A stretch of DNA of 64,000 nucleotides from Channallabes apus (taxonomy: Eukaryota > Chordata > Actinopteri > Siluriformes > Clariidae), in assembly GCA_030522415.1 (NCBI GenBank), contig CM060125.1, positions 32,050,427 to 32,114,426 of the forward strand. The letters are read 5' to 3'. A program made the translations under genes and the position numbers. This document shows, piece by piece, positions 10,915 to 20,417 of the stretch. The notes below the pieces were generated by a model. The model did not search any database and was not told the origin of the DNA. It saw only the letters and a list, made by a program, of their open reading frames with translations. The number at the start of each line of letters is the position of its first letter. The first letter of the stretch is position 1.

Positions 10915-11629
10915 TGTAGCGCGGCCACATAAAGGGGCAGTTAAACTGCAGGGGAAAAGGGAAGGAGCTAATGTTGCTCACCTGCACACACAAACTGACC
11001 CCTTTCGGTTATTTTCGTCCCCATGGCAACGGTGCCTTGGTTCCGGGGTTAAGCTCTCGCGCGCATGCGCAGCTGTGCCGCGAGGGAACCCTGATGACCT
11101 ATCAGGTCACGTGTGCCGGTATAAAGCCGGAACCGGCACAACAGTCAACACGGGGAGATGAAGCAAGCAGCGCTGTGTATGGAGAGAGAGAGCGAGCTAG
11201 TTGGACATTGCCAGTGGATTATTCTTTTCCTGGACATCAACTATACCCCTCTGATTCCGTTTCTCGAGCTCCCGGACTTACCATCTTTCTCCGGTGAGCT
11301 CGAGCCGTCTCCCCATTTCACCATCCCATTCATTTTCAATAACACGGACTTGGACTTTCATACATACGCACTCACACACTCGCACACACTACTGACATTG
11401 TATATATTTGTTTATATGTTGTATATATTATTTTTTCGTTGCACTTCATTTGTTTGTTTGTCTTTTGTAAATAATACACTTTGGTTTGGTTTTGGAAATT
11501 GTTGTTGTCACTGTCTTTCCTTGCTCCGCGAAGGTTGCGCAATACCGGAAGTGAGTGTAATCTACCCGTTTATAGATCTTAGACCCCGATTTAGTGTAAT
11601 TAGCTCAAATAATAATTCTGAGCGTTACA
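10915..11629 (+). repeat. Gypsy-1 3' LTR
   Basis: Direct copy of 8236-8950, preceded by a G10 polypurine run and 'tcta'. It is followed at 11630 by the resumed Rex1 sequence. Confidence 0.9.
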
Positions 11630-11630
11630 A

Positions 11631-12542
11631 CTGGACCCACTACAGTTTGCATACCGTCAGAACCGCTCCACAGACGATGCAATCTCTCATCTCCTCCACA
11701 CATCACTCACTCACCTGGACACTAGGAAAGGGAATTATGTTAAAATGCTCTTCATCGACTACAGCTCTGCTTTTACCACCATAATTCCCTCCACACTCAC
11801 CACCAAGCTGGAGCACCTGGGACTGAGCTCATCTATATGTCAGTGGATCTCCAATTCTCTGACTGGCAGACCACAGGCAGTAAGGATGGGCGGATATGTC
11901 TCAGCTACACTCACTCTCAGCACTGGAGCCCCCCAGGATTGTGTTCTGAGCCCCCTGCTGTACTCTTTGTACACCCACGACTGCATGGCCACTACCAACT
12001 CCACCTCCATCATCAAGTTTGCTGACGACACCGTCGTGGTCGGACTGATCACCAACAATGATGAGTCGGACTACCTAGAGGAGATTGGAAATCTGGAGAA
12101 CTGGTGCCAGAGGAACAATCTCCTCCTGAACGTCAGTAAGACAAAGGAGCTGATAGTGGACTTTAGTACAAAGCAGGAGAGGAACTACCAGACCCCAGTC
12201 ATCAACAGGAGCCCAGTGGAGAGAGTGGACAGCTTCAGATACCTCGGTGTTCACATCACGCAGGACCTGTCATGGTCCTGTCACATCAACACCGTGGTGA
12301 AAAAAGCCCGGCAGCGTCTCTACCACCTCAGACGCTTGAGAGACTTTAGACTGCCCTCCAAGGTGCTCAGGAACTTCTACTCCTGCACCATAGAGAGCAT
12401 CCTGACGGGAAACATCACGACCTGGTTCGGGAACAGCACCATGCAGGACAGACGAGCTCTACAGAGGGTGGTGCGATCAGCCGAGCGCATCATCCGCACT
12501 GAGCTCCCTGACCTGCACTCCATCTACAGCAAGCGGTGCTAG
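11631..12542 (+). pseudogene. Rex1 reverse transcriptase, main part of copy A
   Basis: Continues the RT begun at 7931-8235 ('[18 protein letters not shown]', '[18 protein letters not shown]'). This half contains '[16 protein letters not shown]', '[15 protein letters not shown]' with the catalytic Asp pair, and '[14 protein letters not shown]'. Inactivating features are the 3.4-kb Gypsy insertion, Gly-to-Asp in the usual 'GAPQGC' motif (here 'GAPQDC'), and a stop at 12540-12542 where copy C has Trp. Sequence from 12543 to about 12720 still encodes the C-terminus in degraded form. Confidence 0.85.
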
Positions 12543-13221
12543 TCTAAGGCCAGGAAGATCATGAAGGACCTCAGTCACCCCAGTAATGGACTGTTCTCTT
12601 TGTTGCGGTCTGGGAAGAGATTCCGCTCCCTAAAGGCCAACACAGAGAGACTGAGGAGGAGCTTCTTCCCACAGGCGATAAGGTCTCTCAATCACAATCA
12701 CACCTCCACACAGGACTAATAACACCTTTTAAGCTCACAACACTGACTGGACAATCATGGACACATTCATACACACTTGCACTAAATACTCATACATCTG
12801 GACAATTGCACATGTCACCTTTCATGCATATTTGCACAACCACTGTCACTTTAATTCTTTATACATATATACTCTACCCTAGATTTCTATATTTTTGCAA
12901 TATTTTATCATGCCCTTATTGCACAGTTAATTTTACTAGTTAAAATTATTTCTTTAGTATTTCCTTTTTATTGATTATTTATTTTACGTACAAGCTTTTA
13001 TTTTCTTTTTTTAAGGTCACTGGCGGTCGTATAAAGCATTTCACTGCATATTATACTGTGTATGATTGTGTATGTGACCAATAAAATTTGAATTTGAATT
13101 TGAGATAGTGATCTGAGATAATTTCAGACAGCGGATTTGTGAATAAATTTCTTATACTTAATCCGACGAATATTATTAAGTCTAAAGTGTGACCTGCTTT
13201 AAGAGTGGGTCCTACTACACA

Positions 13222-13866
13222 CTAATTTACGCCTACGGAGTCCAGTATGGATATAAATGCTGTTCTCAGAGGGTCTTCTGGATTCTCAAAATGAATATTA
13301 AAATCTCCAGCAATTAACACTTTGTCTACAGAAACGACTAGGTTTGAGATGAAATCTGCAAATTCACTAAGAAATGCAGAATACGGCCCTGGAGGTCTGT
13401 AAATTATAATTAGTGGAATCGACTGAGCTGACTTAATATACTTAAATACACTTATGTTACTATAAAGAATTTTAAATGAGTTAAATTTCTGTCCGTGTTT
13501 TTGTACGATAGACAGATTATCATTATGAATAACTGCGACGCCTCCTCCTCTACCAGTTAACCGAGGCTGGTGTATGTAGCTGTATCCAGGAGGACTAGCT
13601 TCATTTAGAGCTACATACTCGTCCTGTTTAACCCATGTTTCAGTTAAACAGAGTATATCAAACGCCTGATCTGTGATAATTTCATTAACAATAACTGCTT
13701 TTGATGCGAGAGATCTAATATTTAACAATCCTAGCTTCAGATCAGAGGTGCCGGCTGCGCATTCAGTGTGATCTGAGTTTGTGGTCTTTATGTTAATTAG
13801 ATTATTGAAACAGACTTTGAGTCTTTCTACATTTTTGCTTAGATCGGGGAACAGACACAGTCTCAA
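13222..13866 (-). pseudogene. L2-A endonuclease domain, copy 1
   Basis: Encodes the apurinic-type endonuclease from '[14 protein letters not shown]' through '[12 protein letters not shown]', '[12 protein letters not shown]', '[15 protein letters not shown]' and '[16 protein letters not shown]'. The frame ends at 13222 where copies 2 and 4 read on through 'VNQC'. The domain's final 'SDH' motif lies beyond in disrupted sequence (13103-13221). It is part of the same LINE as 5914-7909, now separated by Rex1. Confidence 0.85.
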
Positions 13867-13954
13867 TAAGGTGAACCCTGAGTGACGACTCTATGCAGCT
13901 AGCAGACGGTTGGTTTAGCCTGTCTGTCTGCTCCCTGGCCTGGGCTCTGGATTG

Positions 13955-14854
13955 TCACCGATTAACTAGACCTCTACTGAGACTATGAGCTATACTGCAG
14001 GAAATGAGAGCAGCACCTTCCCGAGTGGGATGGACACCGTCCCGCCCTAACAGGCCAGCTTTGCCCTCAAAGGTCTTCCAATTGTCCATGAAGCCCACAT
14101 TATTTTTGGAGTACCACCTGGACATCCAGCGGTTCAGCGACCATAACCTGCTGTAAGCTATGTCGCCACATCTCATTTCATTGGGATGGGACCAGAGCAT
14201 ATTACTTCATCGGACATCGCCTTCGCTAATTTAAAGACCTCTGTAAAGTTATTCTTACTAACCTCTGACTGACGAAGGCGTATATCGTTAGCTCCAGCAT
14301 GTGCCACTATCTTAGAGAACCTGTGCTGTCCCAGAGCCCTTAGATTACCTGCTATGTCCGGTGCTCTGGCTCCCGGGATACACCTAACCACTGCCGCTGG
14401 CGCCCCTAAAGGTCTAGCTAATGTCACGTGTCTCAGTATAGAGTCTCCTATAACCAGAGCTCTTTCAGGTTTTTCAGTGGGTGCAGCACTGAGGAGAGCA
14501 AACCTGTTGGACACGTGAAACGCAGAGTAGGTGTGCTCCGGTGGGCTAGTCTTCGGGTTAGCTTTGGCTGAACGAGTATGCCGCCGAGTCGTCACCCACT
14601 CACCCCGCTGTGAGGGCTCTAATGCCGGAGTCTGTGCCGCCTGTGGCACCCAGACTGTCCGCTACAGGAATAACGCTGCTCTCACACTGTCTAACCCTCT
14701 CTAAAGTCTGGATGCGCTCCTCTAACGCTGATATCTTCTCCGTCAGAGTGCTCACTAACACACACCCATCACAAATAAAATTATCGCTAATGACGGAGGA
14801 AGAATGTCTAAACATCCTGCACTCTACACACTGAAGAAGCTGAACGGTAGACAT
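13955..14854 (-). pseudogene. L2-A ORF1 (zinc finger, coiled coil, esterase), copy 1
   Basis: Frames 14854-14600, 14649-14173 and 14200-13955 together correspond to the 301-residue ORF1 at 60029-60934. The N-terminal Cys pairs (CVEC, CDGC), coiled coil 'LTEKISALEERIQTLERV', SGNH esterase block 'ALVIGDSILRHV', 'HAGANDIRL' and 'RDGVHPTREGA' are all visible. Two frame changes (around 14625 and 14185) make it non-functional. Confidence 0.85.
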
Positions 14855-15033
14855 GATAACATACCTCTGTGTCGGAGTTTTAGTTGTTTGGAGATGAATT
14901 CCGTTTGTTGTTCTTAGACGAGGAAACTCGCGCGTTCTCCAAAAATCGCAGAAAAAAGGTGAAGCCGAATAGTATGAAGATGTAAAAGCTAGTTGCTATT
15001 AATATTATTATTGTATAAATGAAAAAGCTATGT

Positions 15034-15757
15034 TGTAACGCTGGGATTATTATAAAACCTTTTGTTACACTAATACGGATTCGGGAATCTAGGAATGAGC
15101 TGTTAAACCCCACTTCCGGTATTGCGCAACCGCGGCGGGACAATAATAGACGTAACACAAGAGCAAGTAGTGAAAATAAACCAAAGTGTATTATACAAAA
15201 CAAACCAATAACCAAACAAACACGGTGCACCGAAACCAATATATTCAAATATAATACAATAATAAACAAAGTGTATGGTGTATGCAGGGGTGTGTGAGTG
15301 TGTATGAGTGGAAGTCCAGGGTATAGTGTATTGCGGAAATGAAATATGAATTGGAGAGATTTATTCTCTGCCTCACCAGGATTGATGTCGCCACTGGGAG
15401 CAAGAGTAACGGAATGAGAGGTGAATAGTGAGTGTCCAACGAGATAAATCCAAATACTGATCATCCGAAGGGAAGCAACCTACTAACTCTCTCTCAAAAA
15501 TACACAGCGCTTAAATACAAATCTCTCCGTGTCGGCTTCCTCGCCGGTTCCGGCTTTATGCCGGATCACGTGATCAGTTCGCATCCGGGTCCCTCGCGGC
15601 GCGATCGCGCATGCGCGTGGGAGCTTGCCCGGTGACCAACACTGTCATAGGGGAAGTTTAAAACCGTTCGGGCACATCTTAGGATACAGGTGAGCAGCAT
15701 TAGCTCTTCAATTATTTACCCATATATAAAAATGTCCCTTTATGTGGCCGCGCTACA
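15034..15757 (-). repeat. Gypsy-2 3' LTR (element sense is minus)
   Basis: 724 bp, direct copy of 20418-21140. The adjoining interior side (15758-15775) is 'tagacccccccccccccaag', the complement of the polypurine tract used to prime plus-strand synthesis. It shares the NRF1-like palindrome at 15607-15616. Confidence 0.9.
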
Positions 15758-17319
15758 TAGACCCCCCCCCCCCAAGCCTCCGGCGTCTGAGGAGAACGTC
15801 CGTAGAAGCGCTTTAAGTTTACCACATTAAAAGTGTCGGTTTTTTGTGGATTGCCCCAAGACACAGTGTAATTAATTGGTCCTCGTTTCTTTGTAATTTC
15901 AGCTGGACCGTCCCACTTAGGCGCTAGCTTGGCTGAAAACATTTTTGCTGCGGAGGAGAGTGGGTGAGTTTTAATCCAAACTAGATCTCCCGGTTGAAAG
16001 TGCGCATCTTTCCTCCGGGCATTGTAGTATCTGGCTTGTTTGGATTGTTGCTGTTTTACTCTTAGTTTCACCTCCTCCGTGATCCGTTGTTGCCTTTCCA
16101 GAAGTGAATAGGCTGTGTGATTGGGTGTTGGGGGATGGTTAATGAGCCTTTCCAGAGGACCCTTAAGCTGTCTTCCAAGTGTGAGTTCTGCAGGTGTTTT
16201 TCCAGTGGTTTCCTGTTGGGCTGTGTTGATGGCGAATCTCAGTTCCGGTAACCATTGGTCCCAGTTTTGGTGGTGGTCCCCGACATATGAAGCGATCATC
16301 ACCTTTAAAGTTCTGTTTACTCGCTCAGTCAGGTTGGTTTGTGGGTGGTAGCTCGTAGTTAGCTTTTGGACGCTCCCCCATGTTTGGCAGAGGTGTGCCA
16401 GCAGCTGAGACGTAAACTGGGGTCCTCGATCGGATACTAGATATTTGGGGACTCCCCATCTAGTAAAGATTTCTTCTCTCAGTACCTTTACCAGCTTTGG
16501 CGTCTTTACATCCCTAAGGGGAAACATTTCCACCCATTTGGTGAAATAATCCACCACCACCAAAAGATATTCATTCCGCCTTTTACTTCTTGGAAAAGGA
16601 CCCATGATGTCCAGTCCCACGGTGTGTCCCGGCTCTGGAACCATGGTACTCTGTAGGAACCCACTGGGTTTAGCGTTGTCATTTTTGTATTGTTGGCACA
16701 CGCTGCAGGTCCTCACATACTGCCATACGTCCTTCCGCACCGTCGGCCACCATGCTACATCTAATAACCTTAACAAGGTCTTTAGTTGCCCTAGGTGTCC
16801 TCCCAGTGGATTGTCGTGATAGTAGTGCAGAAAGTTATTGATTAGTGACTGGGGGACAACGAGTTGAAATTTTTCTCCGTCTCTTACGGGTACCCGGCGA
16901 TATAACGCGCCCTGATGATGTTCGAAGGCGACCCTCTGATCTTTTATGCCTCTTGGGTGATCTTTAGAGAGCAGCTCCGTGATATTGGTGTCATTCAGTT
17001 GCGCTTGGGTTATCTCACACAGGTCAGTTGGTAAGTCGGATGACAATTTTGTGGTTATGATGGCAAGACATGGAGCTGTACCTACTTGTAGCGGGGGGGC
17101 GCCCGGGAAAGCGCATCGGGCCCCAGATTCAGACAGCCTTTTCTGTGATGTACTGAGAAGATGAACTGCTGTAGGCGTAATGTCCATCGGGTGAGACGAG
17201 AGCTGGTTTTCGGGCAGTTGAAGGCCCATGACAGGGCGGCATGGTCTGTAAAGACCTCGAAAGCGCGACCTTCTAAGTAGTGTCTCCACTTTTCTACAGC
17301 CCAAACCACAGCCAAACAC
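15712..17319 (-). CDS. Gypsy-2 integrase
   Basis: The true coding part starts after the frame change near 17100; the first roughly 70 codons of this frame are out of register with RNase H. It then reads 'GAPPLQVGTAP', the HHCC zinc finger ('NPLGGHLGQLKTLLRLLDV', 'CSVCQQYK'), and the DDE core with Asp in 'LDIMGPFPRS', Asp in 'LVSDRGPQF' and Glu in 'TNLTERVNRTLK'. A C-terminal DNA-binding region follows ('FQPGDLVWIKTHPLSSAAK', 'KWDGPAEI'). I count 34 residues between the second Asp and Glu, where this family normally has 35; the usual Gly after 'QTN' is missing. The frame runs through the polypurine tract into the 3' LTR before stopping at 15712. Confidence 0.88.
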   Translation of the reverse strand: MFGCGLGCRKVETLLRRSRFRGLYRPCRPVMGLQLPENQLSSHPMDITPTAVHLLSTSQKRLSESGARCAFPGAPPLQVGTAPCLAIITTKLSSDLPTDLCEITQAQLNDTNITELLSKDHPRGIKDQRVAFEHHQGALYRRVPVRDGEKFQLVVPQSLINNFLHYYHDNPLGGHLGQLKTLLRLLDVAWWPTVRKDVWQYVRTCSVCQQYKNDNAKPSGFLQSTMVPEPGHTVGLDIMGPFPRSKRRNEYLLVVVDYFTKWVEMFPLRDVKTPKLVKVLREEIFTRWGVPKYLVSDRGPQFTSQLLAHLCQTWGSVQKLTTSYHPQTNLTERVNRTLKVMIASYVGDHHQNWDQWLPELRFAINTAQQETTGKTPAELTLGRQLKGPLERLINHPPTPNHTAYSLLERQQRITEEVKLRVKQQQSKQARYYNARRKDAHFQPGDLVWIKTHPLSSAAKMFSAKLAPKWDGPAEITKKRGPINYTVSWGNPQKTDTFNVVNLKRFYGRSPQTPEAWGGGVYVARPHKGTFLYMGK

Positions 17320-20300
17320 TCCTTCTCTGATGTGGAGTAATTCTGCTCAGCTCCTCTCAACATTCTCGATGCGTACGCTACCGCTCGTTCTCCTTCTGCT
17401 GATTTCTGGGTGAGAATGGCTCCCAGGCCCACTTCGCTGGCGTCTGTGTGTACTTGGAACGGCATATTTAGGTTTGGTTGAACTAGTACTGGTGGGTTTT
17501 GAAGGGCGTGTTTGATGTTCTCCATGGCGTTCTGGCATTCTTCGGTCCACTCCCATTTTACTCCCTTCTTTTTCAAATGATTTAATGGTGATGTCATATC
17601 GGCAAAGTGGGGAATGAATTTGTGATACCATCCGGCGAGACCTAGAAAACGCTGAAGAGATTTTACGTCTTGTGGAGGAGGATATTCAGCCACCGCCAGG
17701 GTTTTCTCTGGGTCCAACTGCACGCCTTCTTCGGAGATGATATGGCCTAGGAACTTCAGCCGCCTTTTGAAGAAATGACATTTCTTCATGTTGAGGGAGA
17801 GGTTGGCCTTGGTAAGTTTGGAGAATACTGCATTAAGATGTTTGATGTGCTGCTCCAGTGTTTTGGAGTAGATAATGATGTCGTCTATATATACAAAGCA
17901 ATATTTCCCCCTTATTTCAGCCAAGACTTTCTCCATCAAACGCTGGAAGGTGGCTGCGGCGTTTCTGAGTCCGTAGGGCATGGACCGAAATTGAAACAGC
18001 CCTTTGGTGGTGATGAAGGCGGTCTTCTCACAGCTGTCTTTCTCCATCTCCACCTGCCAGTAACCTGATTGCAGATCCAATGTTGAGAACCAGGAGGCGC
18101 CATCCAGTGATTCTAAGATGTCATGTATAATCGGCATTGGATAAGCATCAGGTTTGGTCTTGCTGTTTAGCTTTCTGTAATCCACACAAAAACGGTAAGT
18201 CCCATCGGGTTTAGGTACTAACACAACAGGTGAAGACCAGGGTGAACATGAAGGTTGGATGATTTTATCCTTCAGCATCTGGTCTACTTGATCTTCTATA
18301 ATGGTCTTTTTAATGGGTGATACTCTATAGGCTCTGGATTTAAATGGAGTGTCATCGGATAAAGTGATAGTGTGTCTCACTACTGCTGTTTTGCCTAGTG
18401 TGTTGGAGGTGGTGAGTGGCCAAGCAGCCATGAGTTTCAGCAGCTCCTCTTCATTGTCGGTGTCCCATGATGGCGTGATCTCAGGGTTTTTTTCCGCAGA
18501 TTGGAGCTCGTCGGGTGTCACTGGCAAGGCGAGGTAAAGATTGGCGGTAGCTGGGAGCTGAATGTGTCTTTGTTGCATCAGCATCGATGGTGCACAGTGG
18601 AGTGGGGACGTTATAAATGGATGGTAAACGATCCCCTCCTCAGTTTTCAGTGCGTATTCTCCTCCAGCGATGTCCAGGATGGCTCCTGTTGCTTTTAGGA
18701 AGTCGAGTCCCACAATCAGAGAGAAGGCCAGGTGAGCGTCCCTCATGATGAATGTCTTTAACTCACATTCGATGTTGTGCCACTTGTACTGTAACAAGGC
18801 ATGTGTTTGTGCTTGATGTATCTTTCCATCAGCCATGACGAACTTCTGAGGAGATGGAAGTCCAACTTGGTCCTCCTGATCGTTGAGCGTCTGCCACAGA
18901 TGGTTCCTCATCAGCGTGTATGAACTGCCCGTGTCCACCACCGCATTCACCTTTCTTCCTTTCACCGTCACTGGAACCAGGAGGAGAGATGGAGCTGGTA
19001 GAGGTTGAGCTATGGAGAGTCCTGCTGTGAACTTTGAAGGAGCTCGCTCACCTGTCTTCTTATGACTCTTCTCCTTGTTCTGCTGAGAGTCCACCTTCTG
19101 CCAGTAATCTCTGGAGCTCTTGCAATCTTTTTCCACCCTCGAACCTATCTTTACGAGCTGTTCCACTGTGGTTACCGTTCCCCTCAGACATCCAGCTACT
19201 CTGGGGTTGATATTGTTCAGGATTCTCCCCACCAGTTCTTCCTCTGAGATATCCGGCTTCCACTTCAGACAGAGGGCGCGATAGTCATATGCGAAGTCCC
19301 GCAGGCGTTGACCCGGCTGCTGTACCAGCGACCTCAAATTTTCCTCCACTTCCGTGAGATAGTCATCTGGTAAGAATGCCGCCATAAACGCCTGTTTGAA
19401 AGACATCCAGTCCCTTACCTTGCCTTTCTCTGCCTTCCACCAGCTCAGAGCAGGTCCGCTTAAAACAGTGCTGAGGGTTCCTAGCAGTTCTGGGCTGGGC
19501 AGTGGTCTGATCTCCAGATAGTTCTCACACTGTTCGATGAAGTGGAGTACATCCGCGGTCTCTGAAGTTTCACCAAAGGCTGGAAACTCCAGGCGGATGG
19601 GTGGTCGACCATAAAAGGAAGAAGAAGAGGGAGAAACTGAGGAGGTAAGCTGAGCAGAAGAGTGTGTAGGAACACCGGGAGGAATGTCATAAGTTTCGTG
19701 ACTGATGGATGGCTTTACCTTTGTTATAGATGTCGTGATCGGAGTGCTGGGAGATTGTAGAACCGGAGATTGGAGAGATGCAGGGGTGTAGGCCTGTAAT
19801 CTTTGGATGGTGGGCGTACTCGTGAAGCGTAGTTTCTTCATCTGGTTTTCCCAGATCACGTCACGTCGGAGAAAACAGTCAGTAACAGCTCTTTCCAGCT
19901 TCTCTAAGGCCTCTTGGCAGGAGCGCTCCAGCCCTTCTAAGCCAGCGTCCACTGCCTCACGGAAACTGGTTTCTCTGTTTAGACTGCTGTTTACGGATTG
20001 TCTAAAATCCTGCTCCAACTTGCTCACTTTGTCTGTGAGCGCCTCCACCTCCGCCTTGCATTGATTTAGTTCATTGTTCATTGTTTGCACAACATTAATA
20101 TCAGACACATGAGCAATAACATCATCATCATCGTCATCATCATGTCTATCAGATATGTACAGTGAACTTATCAATGATGTTATTTCAGCAGTAGGGTTAC
20201 GGCGTGTTACAAATGCATCATCTCTCTCCATCACATTACTATCTATAGCAAAGTCGGCCTTCATAGCACCACTAGCGTTAGCATTAGCGTTAGCATTAGC

Positions 20301-20348
20301 GTTAGCATTAGCGTTAGCATTAGCATTAGCATTAGCGCTAGCGTTCAT
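17082..20348 (-). CDS. Gypsy-2 Gag-protease-RT-RNase H polyprotein
   Basis: The open frame extends from 20387; the Met at 20348 is preferred because the homologous Gypsy-1 frame also starts with an Asn/Ala-rich peptide. Residue numbers count from 20387. Order: (Asn-Ala)n repeat (14-38), Asp-rich tract, coiled coil (about 100-175), capsid-like Gag domain with 'SWWKAEKGKVRDWMSFKQAF' (about 265-420), aspartic protease 'DTGSS' (485-489), RT with 'FSTLDLQSGYWQV' and 'YIDD' (833-836), and Ty3-type RNase H with 'HTDASEVGLGAIL' and 'FTDHAAL'. I see no CCHC zinc knuckle between Gag and protease. The frame ends right after 'GPDALSRAPP' because of a frame change at the G7 run 17093-17099; integrase continues in the -1 frame. 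Otherwise it is uninterrupted. Confidence 0.9.
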   Translation of the reverse strand: MNASANANANANANANANANANANASGAMKADFAIDSNVMERDDAFVTRRNPTAEITSLISSLYISDRHDDDDDDDVIAHVSDINVVQTMNNELNQCKAEVEALTDKVSKLEQDFRQSVNSSLNRETSFREAVDAGLEGLERSCQEALEKLERAVTDCFLRRDVIWENQMKKLRFTSTPTIQRLQAYTPASLQSPVLQSPSTPITTSITKVKPSISHETYDIPPGVPTHSSAQLTSSVSPSSSSFYGRPPIRLEFPAFGETSETADVLHFIEQCENYLEIRPLPSPELLGTLSTVLSGPALSWWKAEKGKVRDWMSFKQAFMAAFLPDDYLTEVEENLRSLVQQPGQRLRDFAYDYRALCLKWKPDISEEELVGRILNNINPRVAGCLRGTVTTVEQLVKIGSRVEKDCKSSRDYWQKVDSQQNKEKSHKKTGERAPSKFTAGLSIAQPLPAPSLLLVPVTVKGRKVNAVVDTGSSYTLMRNHLWQTLNDQEDQVGLPSPQKFVMADGKIHQAQTHALLQYKWHNIECELKTFIMRDAHLAFSLIVGLDFLKATGAILDIAGGEYALKTEEGIVYHPFITSPLHCAPSMLMQQRHIQLPATANLYLALPVTPDELQSAEKNPEITPSWDTDNEEELLKLMAAWPLTTSNTLGKTAVVRHTITLSDDTPFKSRAYRVSPIKKTIIEDQVDQMLKDKIIQPSCSPWSSPVVLVPKPDGTYRFCVDYRKLNSKTKPDAYPMPIIHDILESLDGASWFSTLDLQSGYWQVEMEKDSCEKTAFITTKGLFQFRSMPYGLRNAAATFQRLMEKVLAEIRGKYCFVYIDDIIIYSKTLEQHIKHLNAVFSKLTKANLSLNMKKCHFFKRRLKFLGHIISEEGVQLDPEKTLAVAEYPPPQDVKSLQRFLGLAGWYHKFIPHFADMTSPLNHLKKKGVKWEWTEECQNAMENIKHALQNPPVLVQPNLNMPFQVHTDASEVGLGAILTQKSAEGERAVAYASRMLRGAEQNYSTSEKECLAVVWAVEKWRHYLEGRAFEVFTDHAALSWAFNCPKTSSRLTRWTLRLQQFIFSVHHRKGCLNLGPDALSRAPPRYK

Positions 20349-20397
20349 GTTGTACAGCCCCGTCACACAAAACCGGAAAATATCCAAATTATAGATT

Positions 20398-20414
20398 CCC
20401 CGTACGGGCCACCA
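20398..20414 (-). other. Gypsy-2 primer-binding site (tRNA-Ile)
   Basis: On the minus strand TGGTGGCCCGTACGGGG, three bases inside the 5' LTR. It is a full 17-base complement of the 3' end of tRNA-Ile(AAU) as I recall it. tRNA identity rests on memory of the vertebrate tRNA and should be confirmed against this genome. Confidence 0.8.
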
Positions 20415-20417
20415 CTA

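Larger units (their letters stand above)
8236..11629 (+). mobile_element. Short non-autonomous Ty3/Gypsy element (Gypsy-1)
   Basis: Two 715-bp direct LTRs (8236-8950, 10915-11629) flank a 1.96-kb interior. They begin TGTAGC and end TTACA and differ at only two positions by eye. The interior has a tRNA-Ile primer-binding site, a coiled-coil Gag N-terminus joined to an integrase zinc-finger segment, a SINE, and a polypurine tract (gggggggggg at 10901-10910). Protease, RT, RNase H and the integrase core are absent, so movement would require proteins supplied by a relative such as Gypsy-2. No clear target duplication is visible. Confidence 0.88.
7931..13102 (+). mobile_element. Rex1/Babar-type LINE copy A (plus), 5'-truncated
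   Basis: Own sequence is 7931-8235 and 11630-13102, interrupted by the Gypsy element. The copy starts inside the ORF just before the RT domain and ends in the (aatttg)n tail at 13081-13102. The 8-bp target duplication agatagtg flanks it at 7923-7930 and 13103-13110, splitting L2-A exactly where uninterrupted L2-A copies are contiguous (compare 28750-28758). The family is assigned from RT motifs '[11 protein letters not shown]' and the TTTGAA-type tail. Confidence 0.88.
4759..15033 (-). mobile_element. L2-A LINE copy 1 (minus), host of nest A
   Basis: L2/CR1-type LINE whose 3' tail (ATTTA-like repeats and 'atagcgctttt') is at 4759 and whose 5' UTR reaches 15033. Its own sequence is 4759-7930 and 13103-15033; 7931-13102 is an inserted Rex1 element. 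A long 3' UTR (4759-5913), broken RT (5914-7909), endonuclease (13222-13866), ORF1 (13955-14854) and 5' UTR (14855-15033) are all recognisable by comparison with the intact copy at 55948-61057. The Gypsy element starting at 15034 abuts its 5' region. Confidence 0.85.

Noticed and set aside
8231..11634. Target-site duplication for Gypsy-1.
   Set aside because: ctcta on the left and actgg on the right do not match. A short loss or mutation at the junction is possible but I cannot show a duplication.
15019..15297. Plus-strand frames within the Gypsy-2 LTRs (also 15245-15464 and 20363-20848 on the minus strand).
   Set aside because: LTR sequence is non-coding. These frames are not conserved with Gypsy-1 and lack domains.
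17093..17099. Programmed -1 frameshift signal in Gypsy-2.
   Set aside because: The heptamer in the reading frame is not a canonical slippery sequence, and a homopolymer indel is simpler. Kept only as a question in the findings.
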